A DNA stretch of 55,734 nt, from assembly GCA_005222975.1 (NCBI GenBank), contig NJBI01000016.1, forward strand, positions 1-55,734, in the 5' to 3' direction. Origin of the DNA: Promethearchaeota archaeon Loki_b31. GTDB taxonomy: Archaea > Asgardarchaeota > Lokiarchaeia > Sigyniarchaeales > SOKP01. Each line of letters starts with the position of its first letter. Within the stretch, counting starts at the first letter, position 1. Made by a program: the position numbers and the translations under genes. The notes under the pieces were generated by a model. That model was not told the origin of the DNA and ran no database searches. It saw only the letters and a list, made by a program, of their open reading frames with translations. Below, piece after piece: positions 43,830 to 52,907 of this stretch.

Positions 43830-44168
43830 TTATTTTGACACCTTATTTGAATTATTCCTATAAATATTAAATTATCAAAATCATATTTATAATCCTTTTT
43901 TATCGGGTAAGACACATCCACAATACTCACAAATTTTTTGTCCAGCTTCATTTAATTTCATATCACACTCATTCTTTTGGTCGTATATTTATTCTAATAG
44001 AGCTGTTAAAAGCACAGGTAGAATAAACATTAAAACGAATATTAAGATACTAGTTTATTACAAATGATTAGTTACTTTTTTAATCTACAGTATTCTACAA
44101 ATCTATAGGGTTCATTAACACTTCCATGTTTTTGGTTCATTTTATCGTCGTTCACCCTTAGACTCCTT
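43830..44168. other. Intergenic region between two GIY-YIG genes
   Basis: About 340 bases. The minus strand holds a very short open frame with a knuckle-like KICEYCGC, perhaps the stub of a zinc-ribbon gene (43892-43985), too small and without a sure start. Otherwise AT-rich, with no promoter or RNA recognised with confidence. Confidence 0.35.
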
Positions 44169-44471
44169 TTAAGGCTCCTCTTCACTGAAAGTTCCTATAA
44201 GCTGAACTTTCTCTTTCCTTGAATATCTCTTAATTTCTAACTCCCTCTTCAAAGCATCACTTTTTTCGTAAAATGTTTCGAAATATTTTAATTGAATTTT
44301 CTTTTTCCCTCGACAAAATTTAGCCCCAGTTCCCTTTTTATGTTCTTGTAATCTTCTGTTAAGATTATTAGTATATCCCGTATAGAATCTTTTTTTGTTA
44401 TTTTTCGCAATTGTTTCTAATATATAAACATAATAAAGAGACATGTCAGCTTCACTATTTATAAAATGCAT
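44169..44471 (-). CDS. Small GIY-YIG nuclease-like protein (UPF0213/YhbQ type)
   Basis: Up to 100 residues (91 from the second ATG at 44444, MSLYYVYILE, which matches the usual N-terminus). The whole protein is one GIY-YIG module: YYVYILE, RFYTGYTNNLNRRLQEHKKG, AKFCRGKKKIQLKYFETF, SDALKRELEIKRYSRKEK. The catalytic Tyr, Arg and Glu are in place. This family is widespread in bacteria and of poorly defined role in DNA repair or horizontal transfer. It lies about 340 bases upstream of the other GIY-YIG cassette on the same strand. Confidence 0.85.
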   Translation of the reverse strand: MHFINSEADMSLYYVYILETIAKNNKKRFYTGYTNNLNRRLQEHKKGTGAKFCRGKKKIQLKYFETFYEKSDALKRELEIKRYSRKEKVQLIGTFSEEEP

Positions 44472-44665
44472 TTTTTTCTATTTATTCTTTTAGGCAGATA
44501 TTTAATCTTTTAATGTTGTTAAAAGAAAGTGCGCAATTCAGTATATATACATATTATATTTTTTTAATTAAAAATTAAAAATTAAATTTATTAATAAAAA
44601 CTTTTATAATTTTTAAAGGAAGCTTTTGATTTTTTAGGTGTGATGCTATTCCTCTAGGTATTTGC

Positions 44666-45283
44666 TTGATTAAGTGGGATGAGATTCTTGGCGGAAACAT
44701 ATACATGAAATATCCCAATGATCTAGGAATTCTTGATAATGTCGTGCAACAGATCCAAATTTCACACAATTTCGTTGAATCGTACATTACTATTGAAGAA
44801 AAGAATTGGAATTCAATTTCATATTATAACGAAAACAAAGAAATCATTATCGTATTAGTTTTAGATAAATACGACGACAGTTCAGATTATACCGTTATTT
44901 TAGATGAGTTCAAAAAAGAGCTAGAGTTAGAGTTAAACGAAGATAGGCTCAAAGAACATATAGAAAGAATATATAATCTTTCCTTAAAAGTTTTTAGAAC
45001 GAGAGACGAAGTAATAGCAAAATTAAGCAATGAAGTAGCTCAATTGAAAACTTTAGAATATGATTTTAAAAAGAAATTTGAAATGATTTTAAAATCAGAT
45101 CATCTAAAAGTAAAGAGCAAAATTCAGTTTTTATTAGCTATTAACGAAGAAATGAAATATGAGGATATTAAAAAATCTATTAATACGAATAAAAGATGGT
45201 TAGATAGTGTTCTTGACACTCTTTCTAAAAATAAAATAATCAAGTATGATAACGAAAAAGGTACCTATTATCTTATTGTTTGA
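44666..45283 (+). CDS. Unknown protein with longin-like N-terminus and winged-helix-like C-terminus
   Basis: 205 residues from the TTG at 44666. The open frame continues upstream, and an ATT at 44648 sits 7 bases after an AGGTG ribosome-binding site, giving (M)PLGICLIKWDEILGG, a natural strand for such a protein. N-terminal part: alternating strands (SISYYNENKEIIIVLVLDKY) resembling longin or roadblock-type domains; middle: helices of coiled-coil type; end: a winged-helix-like unit (MKYEDIKKSINTNKRWLDSVLDTLSKNKII). It may be a regulator linking a sensor fold to DNA binding. Function not known. Confidence 0.5.
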   Translation: MIKWDEILGGNIYMKYPNDLGILDNVVQQIQISHNFVESYITIEEKNWNSISYYNENKEIIIVLVLDKYDDSSDYTVILDEFKKELELELNEDRLKEHIERIYNLSLKVFRTRDEVIAKLSNEVAQLKTLEYDFKKKFEMILKSDHLKVKSKIQFLLAINEEMKYEDIKKSINTNKRWLDSVLDTLSKNKIIKYDNEKGTYYLIV

Positions 45284-45393
45284 ATATTTCTAAACACTCT
45301 TTAATAAAAAAAATACATTATTAAAAAAGTTCTTACTTTTATTATTATAAATTCAAATTTTGAATCTTTTAAAAAATAATTGGGTAAAAAACC

Positions 45394-46527
45394 ATGAACC
45401 TTTCAGATGAAGAACAAAATGAAGTCCTAAAAGTAATGAAATCTCAAATGTTGACCCTTTTACACGGCGAATATGTAAAAAAATTTGAGGAAGAATTCGC
45501 TCGTTACATTGGCGTTAAACACGCTATTGGTGTTAATGCCGGAACTGCTGCGTTACATATGTCTATAGCTGCTTTGGACATAGGACCCGGAGATGAGGTT
45601 ATTATCCCTCCTTTTACATTTATAGCAACCGCAAGTTCAATATTACACAATAATGCAATACCGATATTTGCGGATATTGATAATAAATCCTATACGATCG
45701 ATCCCGAATCCGTGAAAAAACATATTACGGATAAAACTAAGGCAATTATTCCAGTTCATTTAGCGGGCATTTCAGCCGATATAGGTGCCCTTAAAGACAT
45801 TGCAAACGATTTTAATTTATATTTGATTGAAGACGCTTGCCAATCGCACGGAACAAAATATTTGGGTAAGAATGTTGGTTCTCTTGGAGATATTAACACT
45901 TTTAGTTTTTACCCTTCAAAAAATATGACTACTGGAGAAGGCGGCATGATAACAACAAACAACGATGAGCTAGCTGAACAATGCCGTTTACTTAGACATC
46001 ACGGTGAACCAGAGTGGTATGTATACAATCGTTTAGGTTATAATTATAGGATGACTGAAATACAAGCCGCAATAGGAAGGGTTCAATTAAAGAAAATCGA
46101 TAAATTTATAAAAATAAGAAATAAAAATGCTATGTACTTAACAGAAGCAGTAAACAAAATAGACGGAATTGATCCACCTTATATCCCAGATTATTGTGAA
46201 CCCGCTTTTAATTATTGGATAGGGCGTATTCATCCAAATAAACTCGGTTTGAATAAAGCTGAATTTTTAAACAAATTTCCTAAGAGTAAAGTCCTTTACC
46301 CTAAACCCTTATACGAAACTAAATTATTTAAGGAAAAAATTGCGTATCCAAAAGGATGTCCCTGGTCGTGTCCTTTTTATGGCAAAGAAATAGATTATAA
46401 TAAAATAAAATTACCTATAGTTGAAAAAGTTACCAAAGAGATTTTTGCTTTAGATATCCACCCAAAAACGACTAAAGAGGGTTTAGATCACAACATTAAT
46501 TCAATGCAGAACTTAATCAAGAAATAA
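45394..46527 (+). CDS. DegT/DnrJ/EryC1/StrS-family aminotransferase
   Basis: 377 residues. GVNAGTAALHMSI, PGDEVIIPPFTFIATASSI, IPVHLAGISADI, IEDACQSHGTKY and the PLP-lysine segment FYPSKNMTTGEGGMI are diagnostic. These enzymes aminate keto-sugar nucleotides for surface glycans or antibiotics. ATG at 45394. The acylphosphatase gene follows 25 bases later. No other sugar-nucleotide genes are nearby, so the substrate is unknown. Confidence 0.93.
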   Translation: MNLSDEEQNEVLKVMKSQMLTLLHGEYVKKFEEEFARYIGVKHAIGVNAGTAALHMSIAALDIGPGDEVIIPPFTFIATASSILHNNAIPIFADIDNKSYTIDPESVKKHITDKTKAIIPVHLAGISADIGALKDIANDFNLYLIEDACQSHGTKYLGKNVGSLGDINTFSFYPSKNMTTGEGGMITTNNDELAEQCRLLRHHGEPEWYVYNRLGYNYRMTEIQAAIGRVQLKKIDKFIKIRNKNAMYLTEAVNKIDGIDPPYIPDYCEPAFNYWIGRIHPNKLGLNKAEFLNKFPKSKVLYPKPLYETKLFKEKIAYPKGCPWSCPFYGKEIDYNKIKLPIVEKVTKEIFALDIHPKTTKEGLDHNINSMQNLIKK

Positions 46528-46552
46528 ATAGTAGGGTGAGAATCTTCTTTTT

Positions 46553-46834
46553 ATGAAAAGAATTATAATCAAAGTATATGGAAGCGTTCAGGGCGTTTTC
46601 TTTCGTTACACTACACGTCAAGTGGCACGTAAAATAGGTTTAACTGGATTTGTTAAAAATTTAGCTGATGGAAGCGTTTATATCGAAGCTGAAGGAACTG
46701 AAAGCGAGTTAAAGGAATTACTTAAGTTCGCAAAAAAAGGTCCGAAATATGCTAAAGTTGAAAATATAAAATATGAATTTAAAGAAGCTCAAAATAAATA
46801 TAAGGGTTTCGATTACTACTTTAATTTCCAATGA
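46553..46834 (+). CDS. acyP: Acylphosphatase
   Basis: 93 residues, standard size. The phosphate-binding loop VYGSVQGVFFRYTTRQVA has the catalytic arginine, and the asparagine in GFVKNLADGSVYIEAEG is present. It hydrolyses acyl phosphates such as 1,3-bisphosphoglycerate, carbamoyl phosphate or acetyl phosphate. ATG at 46553, preceded by a GGGTGAG ribosome-binding site about 12 bases upstream. Confidence 0.95.
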   Translation: MKRIIIKVYGSVQGVFFRYTTRQVARKIGLTGFVKNLADGSVYIEAEGTESELKELLKFAKKGPKYAKVENIKYEFKEAQNKYKGFDYYFNFQ

Positions 46835-46889
46835 ATATATTACGTAGATATTATTAAAGAAAATAAATAATATTTCGATATTATTACTC

Positions 46890-47243
46890 ATGTCGGTATT
46901 ATTAAAGAGAAATAAATTCCTTCAATTCTTTCAATCTATCAACCATAACAAAATCAAATATCAAGGACCATTAATTTTAAGGATGTATGGTTTATTAAAT
47001 GAATTAGAATTGCGTAATGAAAATAGATACATTCTATGTAATTTCATAGATCAAAATAGTGAATTATTCGATTTAAAAAGGGATATATACAAACGCAATC
47101 ACGATGTATCCTTGAATCAATTATTTCTCTTTGCCTATCATAAAGCTAGGACAAATAATCTATTAAACAACTTATATGGGGAATATTTTAACTGTATTGA
47201 TGCTATATCGAAAAAAGTTGACACTCAGACTAATTTAACTTAA
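46890..47243 (+). CDS. Unknown helical protein
   Basis: 117 residues (MSVLLKRNKFLQFFQSINHN...), helical, rich in asparagine and leucine, with no motif recognised. ATG at 46890 with no clear ribosome-binding site. It follows the acylphosphatase by 55 bases and precedes a Rab-like GTPase. Confidence 0.45.
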   Translation: MSVLLKRNKFLQFFQSINHNKIKYQGPLILRMYGLLNELELRNENRYILCNFIDQNSELFDLKRDIYKRNHDVSLNQLFLFAYHKARTNNLLNNLYGEYFNCIDAISKKVDTQTNLT

Positions 47244-47371
47244 ATCCCGTTAATCGAGTTGAAACCTCATTACACCACAATTAAATACTCCTAAATATTT
47301 AGGTGAAAATTATTAATAAGGATAAGTATTATTATGAAAGTAAATAAAGTCAATAATTTATGTGAACAATT

Positions 47372-47908
47372 ATGACCACTGAACATGAACCAAAATATAT
47401 TATAAAAATTTGTTTACTTGGAGAAGCCAATGTCGGTAAAACCTCATTAGTTTATAGATTTATCGAAAATAAATTTAAAGACAATTATAAAAGCACTCTT
47501 GGCGTAAACCTTTTAAAGAAAGATATGGAACTTAAAGGATATGGCGATGTTTCTGCTCAGATATGGGATCTTGGCGGTCAAGAAAGCTTTAGAAGTCTCC
47601 GGAGGTTGTATTTGGAAGGTGCAAATGGCGCTTTAGTTATATACGATTGTACTAAAAGAAATACTTATGAAAAACTTCATGATTGGATCCAAGACTTTAA
47701 AGATGCTAGAGGAAACGAGCCTTTGGTTCTAATTGGAAACAAAAACGATTTATCCGATAAAATCAAAATTACTGAGAGCGAAGCAAGCCAATTTGCAAAG
47801 AGTTATAACATGGAATTTGTATCCACTTCTGCTAAAACAGGATCTAATGTAGAAGACGCTTTTTTAGAAATCACAAAAAAAATTTTGGATAAAAATTTGA
47901 ATAAATAG
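47372..47908 (+). CDS. Rab/Ras-like small GTPase
   Basis: 178 residues. G motifs: GEANVGKTS, KSTLGVNL (switch I Thr), WDLGGQE, NKND and STSAK. The switch II motif has GGQ in place of AGQ, an Arf-like feature. No C-terminal cysteines and no N-terminal amphipathic helix, so membrane targeting would need another route. ATG at 47372. The TBP gene follows on the same strand. Second of three GTPases in the window. Confidence 0.93.
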   Translation: MTTEHEPKYIIKICLLGEANVGKTSLVYRFIENKFKDNYKSTLGVNLLKKDMELKGYGDVSAQIWDLGGQESFRSLRRLYLEGANGALVIYDCTKRNTYEKLHDWIQDFKDARGNEPLVLIGNKNDLSDKIKITESEASQFAKSYNMEFVSTSAKTGSNVEDAFLEITKKILDKNLNK

Positions 47909-48065
47909 AGATGTAGATTTAATCTCGACATATTTTATATCTGAATTTTTTCTCATTTATAAAGACTTTATAAACAAAAAATCATTTATAAAGAAATACC
48001 CCTTTTTAAAAGAATTTAATTTTTCTTAAATTAATTCAAATCATATTTATCAATATTGATGTAAG

Positions 48066-48779
48066 ATGGTAAAAGAAGTAAAAGAAATAGAGGAAGAAGA
48101 AGAAGAAGAAGAAAAGGAAGAAAAGGAAGTAGAGGGTGTAAAAGAAGTAGAGGACGATGAGGAATTCAACGATGAGGCTGATAAGGCCGAAGGAATCGAT
48201 TACAAGATTGAGAATGTTGTAGCGACAGTTGTTGTCGAAATCACAGAAAAAATCGATTTAAATATAATAGCTCGCAAACATGCTGATGTTGAATATAATC
48301 CTGAAAGATTTCCAGGATTAGTTATGAGAATTCTAAAACCGAAAGCAACTATCTTAATTTTCTCGACGGGAAAGATGGTAGTTACCGGTATGCGCAAAGC
48401 TTCAGAAGCTGATAGGGTTGTGGAGAAAGTGTTAAAGAATATAAGAAAAGCAGGGATAAAAGTATCCAATCCCGAAATTACGATTCAAAATATTGTAGCA
48501 AGTGGAGATTTACACACTAATATAGATTTAAATATGGCAGCTATCGTTATGGAATACGCTATGTATGAACCAGAAGTATTTCCCGGTTTGATCTATAGAA
48601 TGCAAGAGCCTAAAACGGTTTTTTTAATTTTCAGCACAGGTAGGATAGTTTGTACTGGAGCAAAGAAAAAAGAAATAGTTAGAGAGGCAGTGAAGAAATT
48701 AAATAAGGAAGTACGCGATTTAGGTGTAGCGAAAAAGGATTTAGGAAATCCAGACTACCAAGATATTACTTTTATTTAA
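48066..48779 (+). CDS. tbp: TATA-binding protein with a long acidic N-terminal extension
   Basis: 237 residues. The two pseudo-symmetric TBP repeats are at about 45-135 and 136-225, each with the phenylalanine-containing stirrup and the FSTGK/FSTGR strand (ILIFSTGKMVVTG, FLIFSTGRIVCTG) and the PERFPGLVMR/PEVFPGLIYR motif. Before them lies a 44-residue tail almost entirely Glu, Asp, Lys and Val (EEEEEEEEKEEKEVEG). Typical archaeal TBPs are about 180-200 residues with little or no N-terminal extension, though many carry a short acidic C-terminal tail. The ATG at 48066 gives the whole tail; no internal start is better. Confidence 0.96.
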   Translation: MVKEVKEIEEEEEEEEKEEKEVEGVKEVEDDEEFNDEADKAEGIDYKIENVVATVVVEITEKIDLNIIARKHADVEYNPERFPGLVMRILKPKATILIFSTGKMVVTGMRKASEADRVVEKVLKNIRKAGIKVSNPEITIQNIVASGDLHTNIDLNMAAIVMEYAMYEPEVFPGLIYRMQEPKTVFLIFSTGRIVCTGAKKKEIVREAVKKLNKEVRDLGVAKKDLGNPDYQDITFI

Positions 48780-48964
48780 TAACTTTTATTTTTTTTTAAG
48801 GATACTCGCTTTTTTTAAAGTTGTAATGGTAATAATGCTAAAGCTATCAATATTTTAACCCAAATAATGATTATAAATATTCTTATTACTTAATTGCTAA
48901 ACCTATCTATTTTTTAAAACAACTATTTTGGATTGGAAATTATTGAAAGTTAAGGGCCTGAAAA

Positions 48965-49444
48965 TTAGTCTTTTTGAAACACAATCATAAATTCACAATG
49001 ATCTTTACCTGATTGTAGGCTACAATCTACCTCTTGTGCAAAACAATGATTATTTGTCATTTTTTCAACGAGTCCTGCCAATAAACCTGCTTCGAATGAA
49101 CAAAAGCTTCCTTCTGTTTTTATACCTTTATTAATGAGATCCTTTATTGAAGAATGCCCTTTAAGTTTTAATTGCACAATTTCTTCGGTACTTTCTGTAA
49201 TCTCGACATCGCCTAGGTTAAATTCAGAGATTTTTTCTTTTAAAGCATTAGGAATATTTTTTACATCATCAATTTGTTTAACTTTTAGAATTGTTCCTAA
49301 TTCGTGGCCTAAATAGTAGAAAATAGCTTCTAACTGATGACCTAGAGCCAACAAAGCTCCTACTTTCATATCTCCAATCTCTTTTCCACCTTTCAAATGT
49401 TTCCTCATTTGTACTAAAATTTTTGAAAGCAATTGTCTATCCAT
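48965..49444 (-). CDS. V4R domain protein
   Basis: 159 residues. The C-terminal half has the V4R (4-vinyl reductase) signature: CSFEAGLLAGLVEKM followed by CFAQEVDCSLQSGKDHCEFMIVF, with the conserved Cys/Gly/Asp pattern. V4R domains bind small hydrophobic or metal ligands and regulate partners. ATG at 49444. It sits after a thioredoxin-like gene and a GTPase gene on the same strand (49478-50360), with gaps of about 33 bases each, giving a plausible operon. Confidence 0.8.
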   Translation of the reverse strand: MDRQLLSKILVQMRKHLKGGKEIGDMKVGALLALGHQLEAIFYYLGHELGTILKVKQIDDVKNIPNALKEKISEFNLGDVEITESTEEIVQLKLKGHSSIKDLINKGIKTEGSFCSFEAGLLAGLVEKMTNNHCFAQEVDCSLQSGKDHCEFMIVFQKD

Positions 49445-49477
49445 TTTTTTATCCTCACTCTTTTTCTTTAATTTGTA

Positions 49478-49774
49478 TTATTCAATTTTTACGGAGCTTA
49501 TAAATCCATAGAGTATAGCGTCAATAATATCTTCCTCTTGGATATTTACAGATAACCTCCTATCTGCCACAATAATTGTTGGTAACGAAGTAATCTTATA
49601 TTCATTAGTTAATTGGTAATTTTTTCCTACATCAATTTTTTCTATATACAATTTTTTTCCAAACATAGAAATATTTATTCTCTTTAACATCTGCTCAATT
49701 GGGAGGCACGGACCGCAATGGGAAGATGAAAAAAATAAAATTTTTGGATAACCTTGCTGAAACTCTTCTAACAT
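49478..49774 (-). CDS. Thioredoxin-like protein
   Basis: 98 residues. One thioredoxin fold: strand ILFFSSSHCGPCLPIEQML with the redox pair Cys20 and Cys23 (CGPC), DVGKNYQLTNEY, and the cis-proline in TSLPTIIV. It reduces disulfides or acts as an electron carrier. ATG at 49774. No thioredoxin reductase is close by; it lies between the V4R and GTPase genes on one strand. Confidence 0.85.
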   Translation of the reverse strand: MLEEFQQGYPKILFFSSSHCGPCLPIEQMLKRINISMFGKKLYIEKIDVGKNYQLTNEYKITSLPTIIVADRRLSVNIQEEDIIDAILYGFISSVKIE

Positions 49775-49811
49775 ACATCACCTATATGTGCCTGAAGATC
49801 CTTTTTTTAAT

Positions 49812-50360
49812 TTATTGATCCTTGTATTTTTCATAAAGGTCTTTAATTATTGCTTGGAACGCTTTATAGACGCCATTACCTGTTTTTGCGCTAGTTTTGT
49901 AGTACCCAAGAAAATCTCTTTTATCAACAATTTCTTTTACTTTATTTTCGTATAGTTCTTCGTCATTAACTAAATCAATTTTATTTCCAAATAATACGAT
50001 TGGAATATTTCCACAATATTTCTTAATATCCTCATGCCATTCTGAAATATGCTTAAAGCTACTACTAATTTCTTTTGGAGCATGAGAAAAAACTATAATT
50101 GCGGCTTTGCTACCCTTGTAAAAAGTAGGTCTCATGAATGAGAACTCAGATTGACCAGCAATGTCCCAAAAAAATAATTTCACTGCGCTATTTCCTATTT
50201 TTTCATCATATTTAGAGAACTGTGCTCCTAATGTCTTGATGTACTCTTTCTTAAAACTCCCTTTAGTATATTTTTTTATTAAGGATGTTTTACCTACACC
50301 ACCATCTCCAATTACAGTTATTTTGAAAACGAAATCTTTCCTCTCATCCCTTTCACTCAT
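49812..50360 (-). CDS. Rab/Ras-like small GTPase
   Basis: 182 residues. G motifs: GDGGVGKTS, switch I threonine in IKTLGAQFS, WDIAGQSE, NKID and KTSAKTG. No prenylation motif. ATG at 50360. First gene of the likely GTPase/thioredoxin-like/V4R operon (50360 to 48965). The repeated presence of a V4R-type gene beside a GTPase here and at 33230-34474 is notable. Confidence 0.93.
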   Translation of the reverse strand: MSERDERKDFVFKITVIGDGGVGKTSLIKKYTKGSFKKEYIKTLGAQFSKYDEKIGNSAVKLFFWDIAGQSEFSFMRPTFYKGSKAAIIVFSHAPKEISSSFKHISEWHEDIKKYCGNIPIVLFGNKIDLVNDEELYENKVKEIVDKRDFLGYYKTSAKTGNGVYKAFQAIIKDLYEKYKDQ

Positions 50361-50542
50361 AAAATCACATTATAGTTTTAACTTGAATGTATTTGTAATT
50401 TCTTTTACTTCTTAAGAATATAAATTATAAATAGTCTTTTTTATTTATATTGCTTTTTATTATTAAATGAATTCCTATAAATTGTCCAATATTTTAAAAT
50501 ATTAACCAGATAAAATAATAATTAAAATGTGATAGATTACTA

Positions 50543-51019
50543 ATGGATTTCTTAGAAAAAATCAAAGACATTATTATTAAATTTACAACTAGAGAAATTA
50601 CTTTAGCTATTGCCGAATCTTGTACAGGAGGGTATATTTCGAATATGTTTACCAATATTTCTGGCGCCTCTAAAGTTTTTGAGAGGGGAATAATATGTTA
50701 TAGTAATGCATCTAAAGTTGCGCTATTGAATGTTGATCCTGAAAGCATAAATCAGCATGGAGCCGTATCGGAAACGGTAGCAAAGCAATTGGCATATAAT
50801 ATTAGAGTCCTCTCCAATGTTGACATAGGAATTGGGATTACTGGTATCGCAGGACCTACGGGTGGCACGCTTGAGAAGCCTGTGGGATTAGCATATATAG
50901 GGATTTCAACTACCGAAAAAATTTTCGTGGAGAAACATCATTTTGATGTAGATCGGATAACTTTTAAAGCTAAAATTTTGGAAAAAATCCTTTTACTATT
51001 ACAGAATCTCATACAATAA
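50543..51019 (+). CDS. pncC: CinA C-terminal domain protein (nicotinamide-nucleotide amidohydrolase, PncC)
   Basis: 158 residues, the stand-alone CinA_C domain. The catalytic serine segment AIAESCTGGYISN, ICYSNASKVALL, HGAVSETVAKQLA and GITGIAGPTGGT...KPVGLAYI are characteristic. It deamidates NMN to nicotinic acid mononucleotide in pyridine-nucleotide salvage. ATG at 50543. The N-terminal molybdopterin-binding-like domain of full CinA is absent, as is usual for stand-alone PncC. Confidence 0.93.
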   Translation: MDFLEKIKDIIIKFTTREITLAIAESCTGGYISNMFTNISGASKVFERGIICYSNASKVALLNVDPESINQHGAVSETVAKQLAYNIRVLSNVDIGIGITGIAGPTGGTLEKPVGLAYIGISTTEKIFVEKHHFDVDRITFKAKILEKILLLLQNLIQ

Positions 51020-51160
51020 CTCATCAACACTCATTCTATTTTCTAAATTGGGGTGGAGAAGAACAAAAGATTCAATAAAACCTTTTTCTTTAAATATTAA
51101 ATTCCTAAAAATATTGTATATATCGATTCTGGTTAGAAATAAAGTGTGAAGGTCCTTTAG

Positions 51161-52399
51161 ATGAATGTTAAAAAGATGTATGGAATATTTTTCTTGGTAT
51201 ATTTCACATTAGGAGTATTTGAAGCTTATTTTGTTTTATACATTCCGTTGTTTTATTACGAGATTTTGGCTGTTAATCGAAACAGTTTAGCATTCATCCA
51301 ATTTTTTGGGTATCTATCATTGATAATAACTCCTCTTGTTGCCTATATTTTTGATGCTCATGTAAAATCTGAACGAAATCATAAAATATTTGTATATCTT
51401 TGCGTTATTTTACTATGTTCGTGCTTCTCTATTTTTCTTATTAATAAAAACATACTATTTTTGTATGGAATCTTTTTGGGCGTATATTTTCTTGCCAGGA
51501 TGTTTATTCGTACAATTATGAGTAAGATTTTCCTCACCCTTAGCGTGGAATCGCCAAAAATTAAACATCATATGATATTAATCGTAAATGGAGCAAGAGG
51601 CGTTAGTTTTCTTTTAGTGTCTTTGTTTTTCGATTTAATTATTAAAAATATCTACTCTTTACCGCAATGGGAATTGTTCTTCATGGTTGGTTGGATGTTG
51701 ACGTTACCATTGCTTTCTATAATTCTGTTTTTAAGAAATAACACCATATTCAGCGATCAAAGTTCAAAAAATAATATTAAAGATATTGAAGTCAAAAATA
51801 TAAAAAAAATGAGCCAGAAAAGGGTTTTATGGTTTGTTATTTTCTTGTATATTGCGTTCTTTTTAGCGTCTTCAGATTTAATCTTTTTATCGTTAGTTAG
51901 TTCGTGGGTTTTAACGAGATATAATGAGTTTTCGCTAAGAATTTTCTTTTCCTTATATTACGTGATATCGATATTTGCACTTCTTGGATATTACATTGCT
52001 TCAAAAATAGCTAAAAGGATAAGTAATATTTTTCTACTCTTTGTTTTTTGTTGCTTCTATTTATTTTTCCTTGTTCTCTTACCGTTCTCAAATTTCCCAA
52101 TGTTTTTAGTGATTCAATGTGGTCTTGCATTTGCAGGTTATATAGCTAATTATATGTACGTCTCTATCGCTCAAACTATTTCAGTGAAGACGCGATATAA
52201 AACTTTTGTGTATCAGCTAATATTAACATGCCAATCAATCGCAAATATTGTGTTTGCTCCTATAGGAACATCCCTATCTGCTTATATCAGTGTGGAAATG
52301 TTAATTTTTCTTTCTTCAATCTTTCTTGCTTTTTCTTGCGGAATTCAGTTAATTCTCGTATTGGTAAATAAAATCAAACAAATTAAAGAATTTAAGTAA
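51161..52399 (+). CDS. Major-facilitator-like membrane transporter
   Basis: 412 residues with about 12 hydrophobic helices in two halves joined by a charged loop at about 200-220 (SSKNNIKDIEVKNIKKMSQK). The first half has a loop with FDAHVKSERNHK between helices 2 and 3, similar in place to the MFS signature; the closest resemblance is to the nucleoside-proton or LacY-like group (MFS_1-like). ATG at 51161 after AAGGT. Substrate unknown. It follows pncC on the same strand. Confidence 0.65.
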   Translation: MNVKKMYGIFFLVYFTLGVFEAYFVLYIPLFYYEILAVNRNSLAFIQFFGYLSLIITPLVAYIFDAHVKSERNHKIFVYLCVILLCSCFSIFLINKNILFLYGIFLGVYFLARMFIRTIMSKIFLTLSVESPKIKHHMILIVNGARGVSFLLVSLFFDLIIKNIYSLPQWELFFMVGWMLTLPLLSIILFLRNNTIFSDQSSKNNIKDIEVKNIKKMSQKRVLWFVIFLYIAFFLASSDLIFLSLVSSWVLTRYNEFSLRIFFSLYYVISIFALLGYYIASKIAKRISNIFLLFVFCCFYLFFLVLLPFSNFPMFLVIQCGLAFAGYIANYMYVSIAQTISVKTRYKTFVYQLILTCQSIANIVFAPIGTSLSAYISVEMLIFLSSIFLAFSCGIQLILVLVNKIKQIKEFK

Positions 52400-52662
52400 T
52401 CGTTTTTTTTCTATATTGAGTATATGACTTAATTTAATTGCTTTAATTAGCTACATTACAGCTTCCTTTACTATTAGAAAGCTTGTTCAAAGACCAAACA
52501 TTGCCAGATATTTCGCATCATCCTTACAAAAAAAGAGAGAAAATATGGTTTTCCCGCTTAGAGTTATGCGATAACTCCAAATGCAGGAGAACAATTTAAG
52601 GACAAATTCCTGAATTTGGCATTAACATCTTACCTCAACAAATTTAATGCTACAGTAAACTT
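52400..52662. other. Intergenic region with a possible decayed reading frame
   Basis: An open frame at about 52437-52595 reads LATLQLPLLLESLFKDQTLP, then DISHHPYKKREKIWFSRLEL, then CDNSKCRRTI, with no standard start. It looks protein-like but is too short and unrecognised. No RNA structure seen. It may be a remnant of a lost gene. Confidence 0.25.
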
Positions 52663-52776
52663 ATGTCGAATAAAATCGCTCTTAATATTACTAGCGATTC
52701 TATGAACCCTTTCTATAGCAACATTATTTCAGAAACTTTATATTTAAACGTGAAGAAAAGAAAATGGGACATATGA
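52663..52776 (+). CDS. Possible small protein
   Basis: 37 residues (MSNKIALNITSDSMNPFYSN...). Its TGA overlaps the ATG of the next small frame (ATGA at 52773-52776), an arrangement typical of translational coupling. No family recognised; both could also be parts of one frameshifted gene. Confidence 0.3.
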   Translation: MSNKIALNITSDSMNPFYSNIISETLYLNVKKRKWDI

Positions 52777-52907
52777 GTAGTTTAAATAGTTTAAAAAAAC
52801 GCTTTCTTGAAGATTTACTTCAAGAAATTGAATCGTACCTCAATTTAAAACCAATTGATTATAGCCTTGATCTAGCCATTAAGGACGAAGAAAAGATTGA
52901 TTATTAA
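52773..52907 (+). CDS. Possible small helical protein
   Basis: 44 residues (MSSLNSLKKRFLEDLLQEIE...), charged and helical, acidic at the end. An alternative ATG at 52764 adds 3 residues. Coupled to the previous small frame by ATGA overlap. The stop overlaps the convergent aminopeptidase stop by 4 bases. Confidence 0.35.
   Translation: MSSLNSLKKRFLEDLLQEIESYLNLKPIDYSLDLAIKDEEKIDY

Noticed and set aside
43892..43985. Mini zinc-ribbon gene on the minus strand (KICEYCGC)
   Set aside because: Only about 24-32 codons, one knuckle pair, no convincing start; probably a remnant or chance.
52663..52907. KEOPS subunit Pcc1 split in two frames
   Set aside because: A faint resemblance in length and helix pattern, but the conserved core residues of Pcc1 could not be found.
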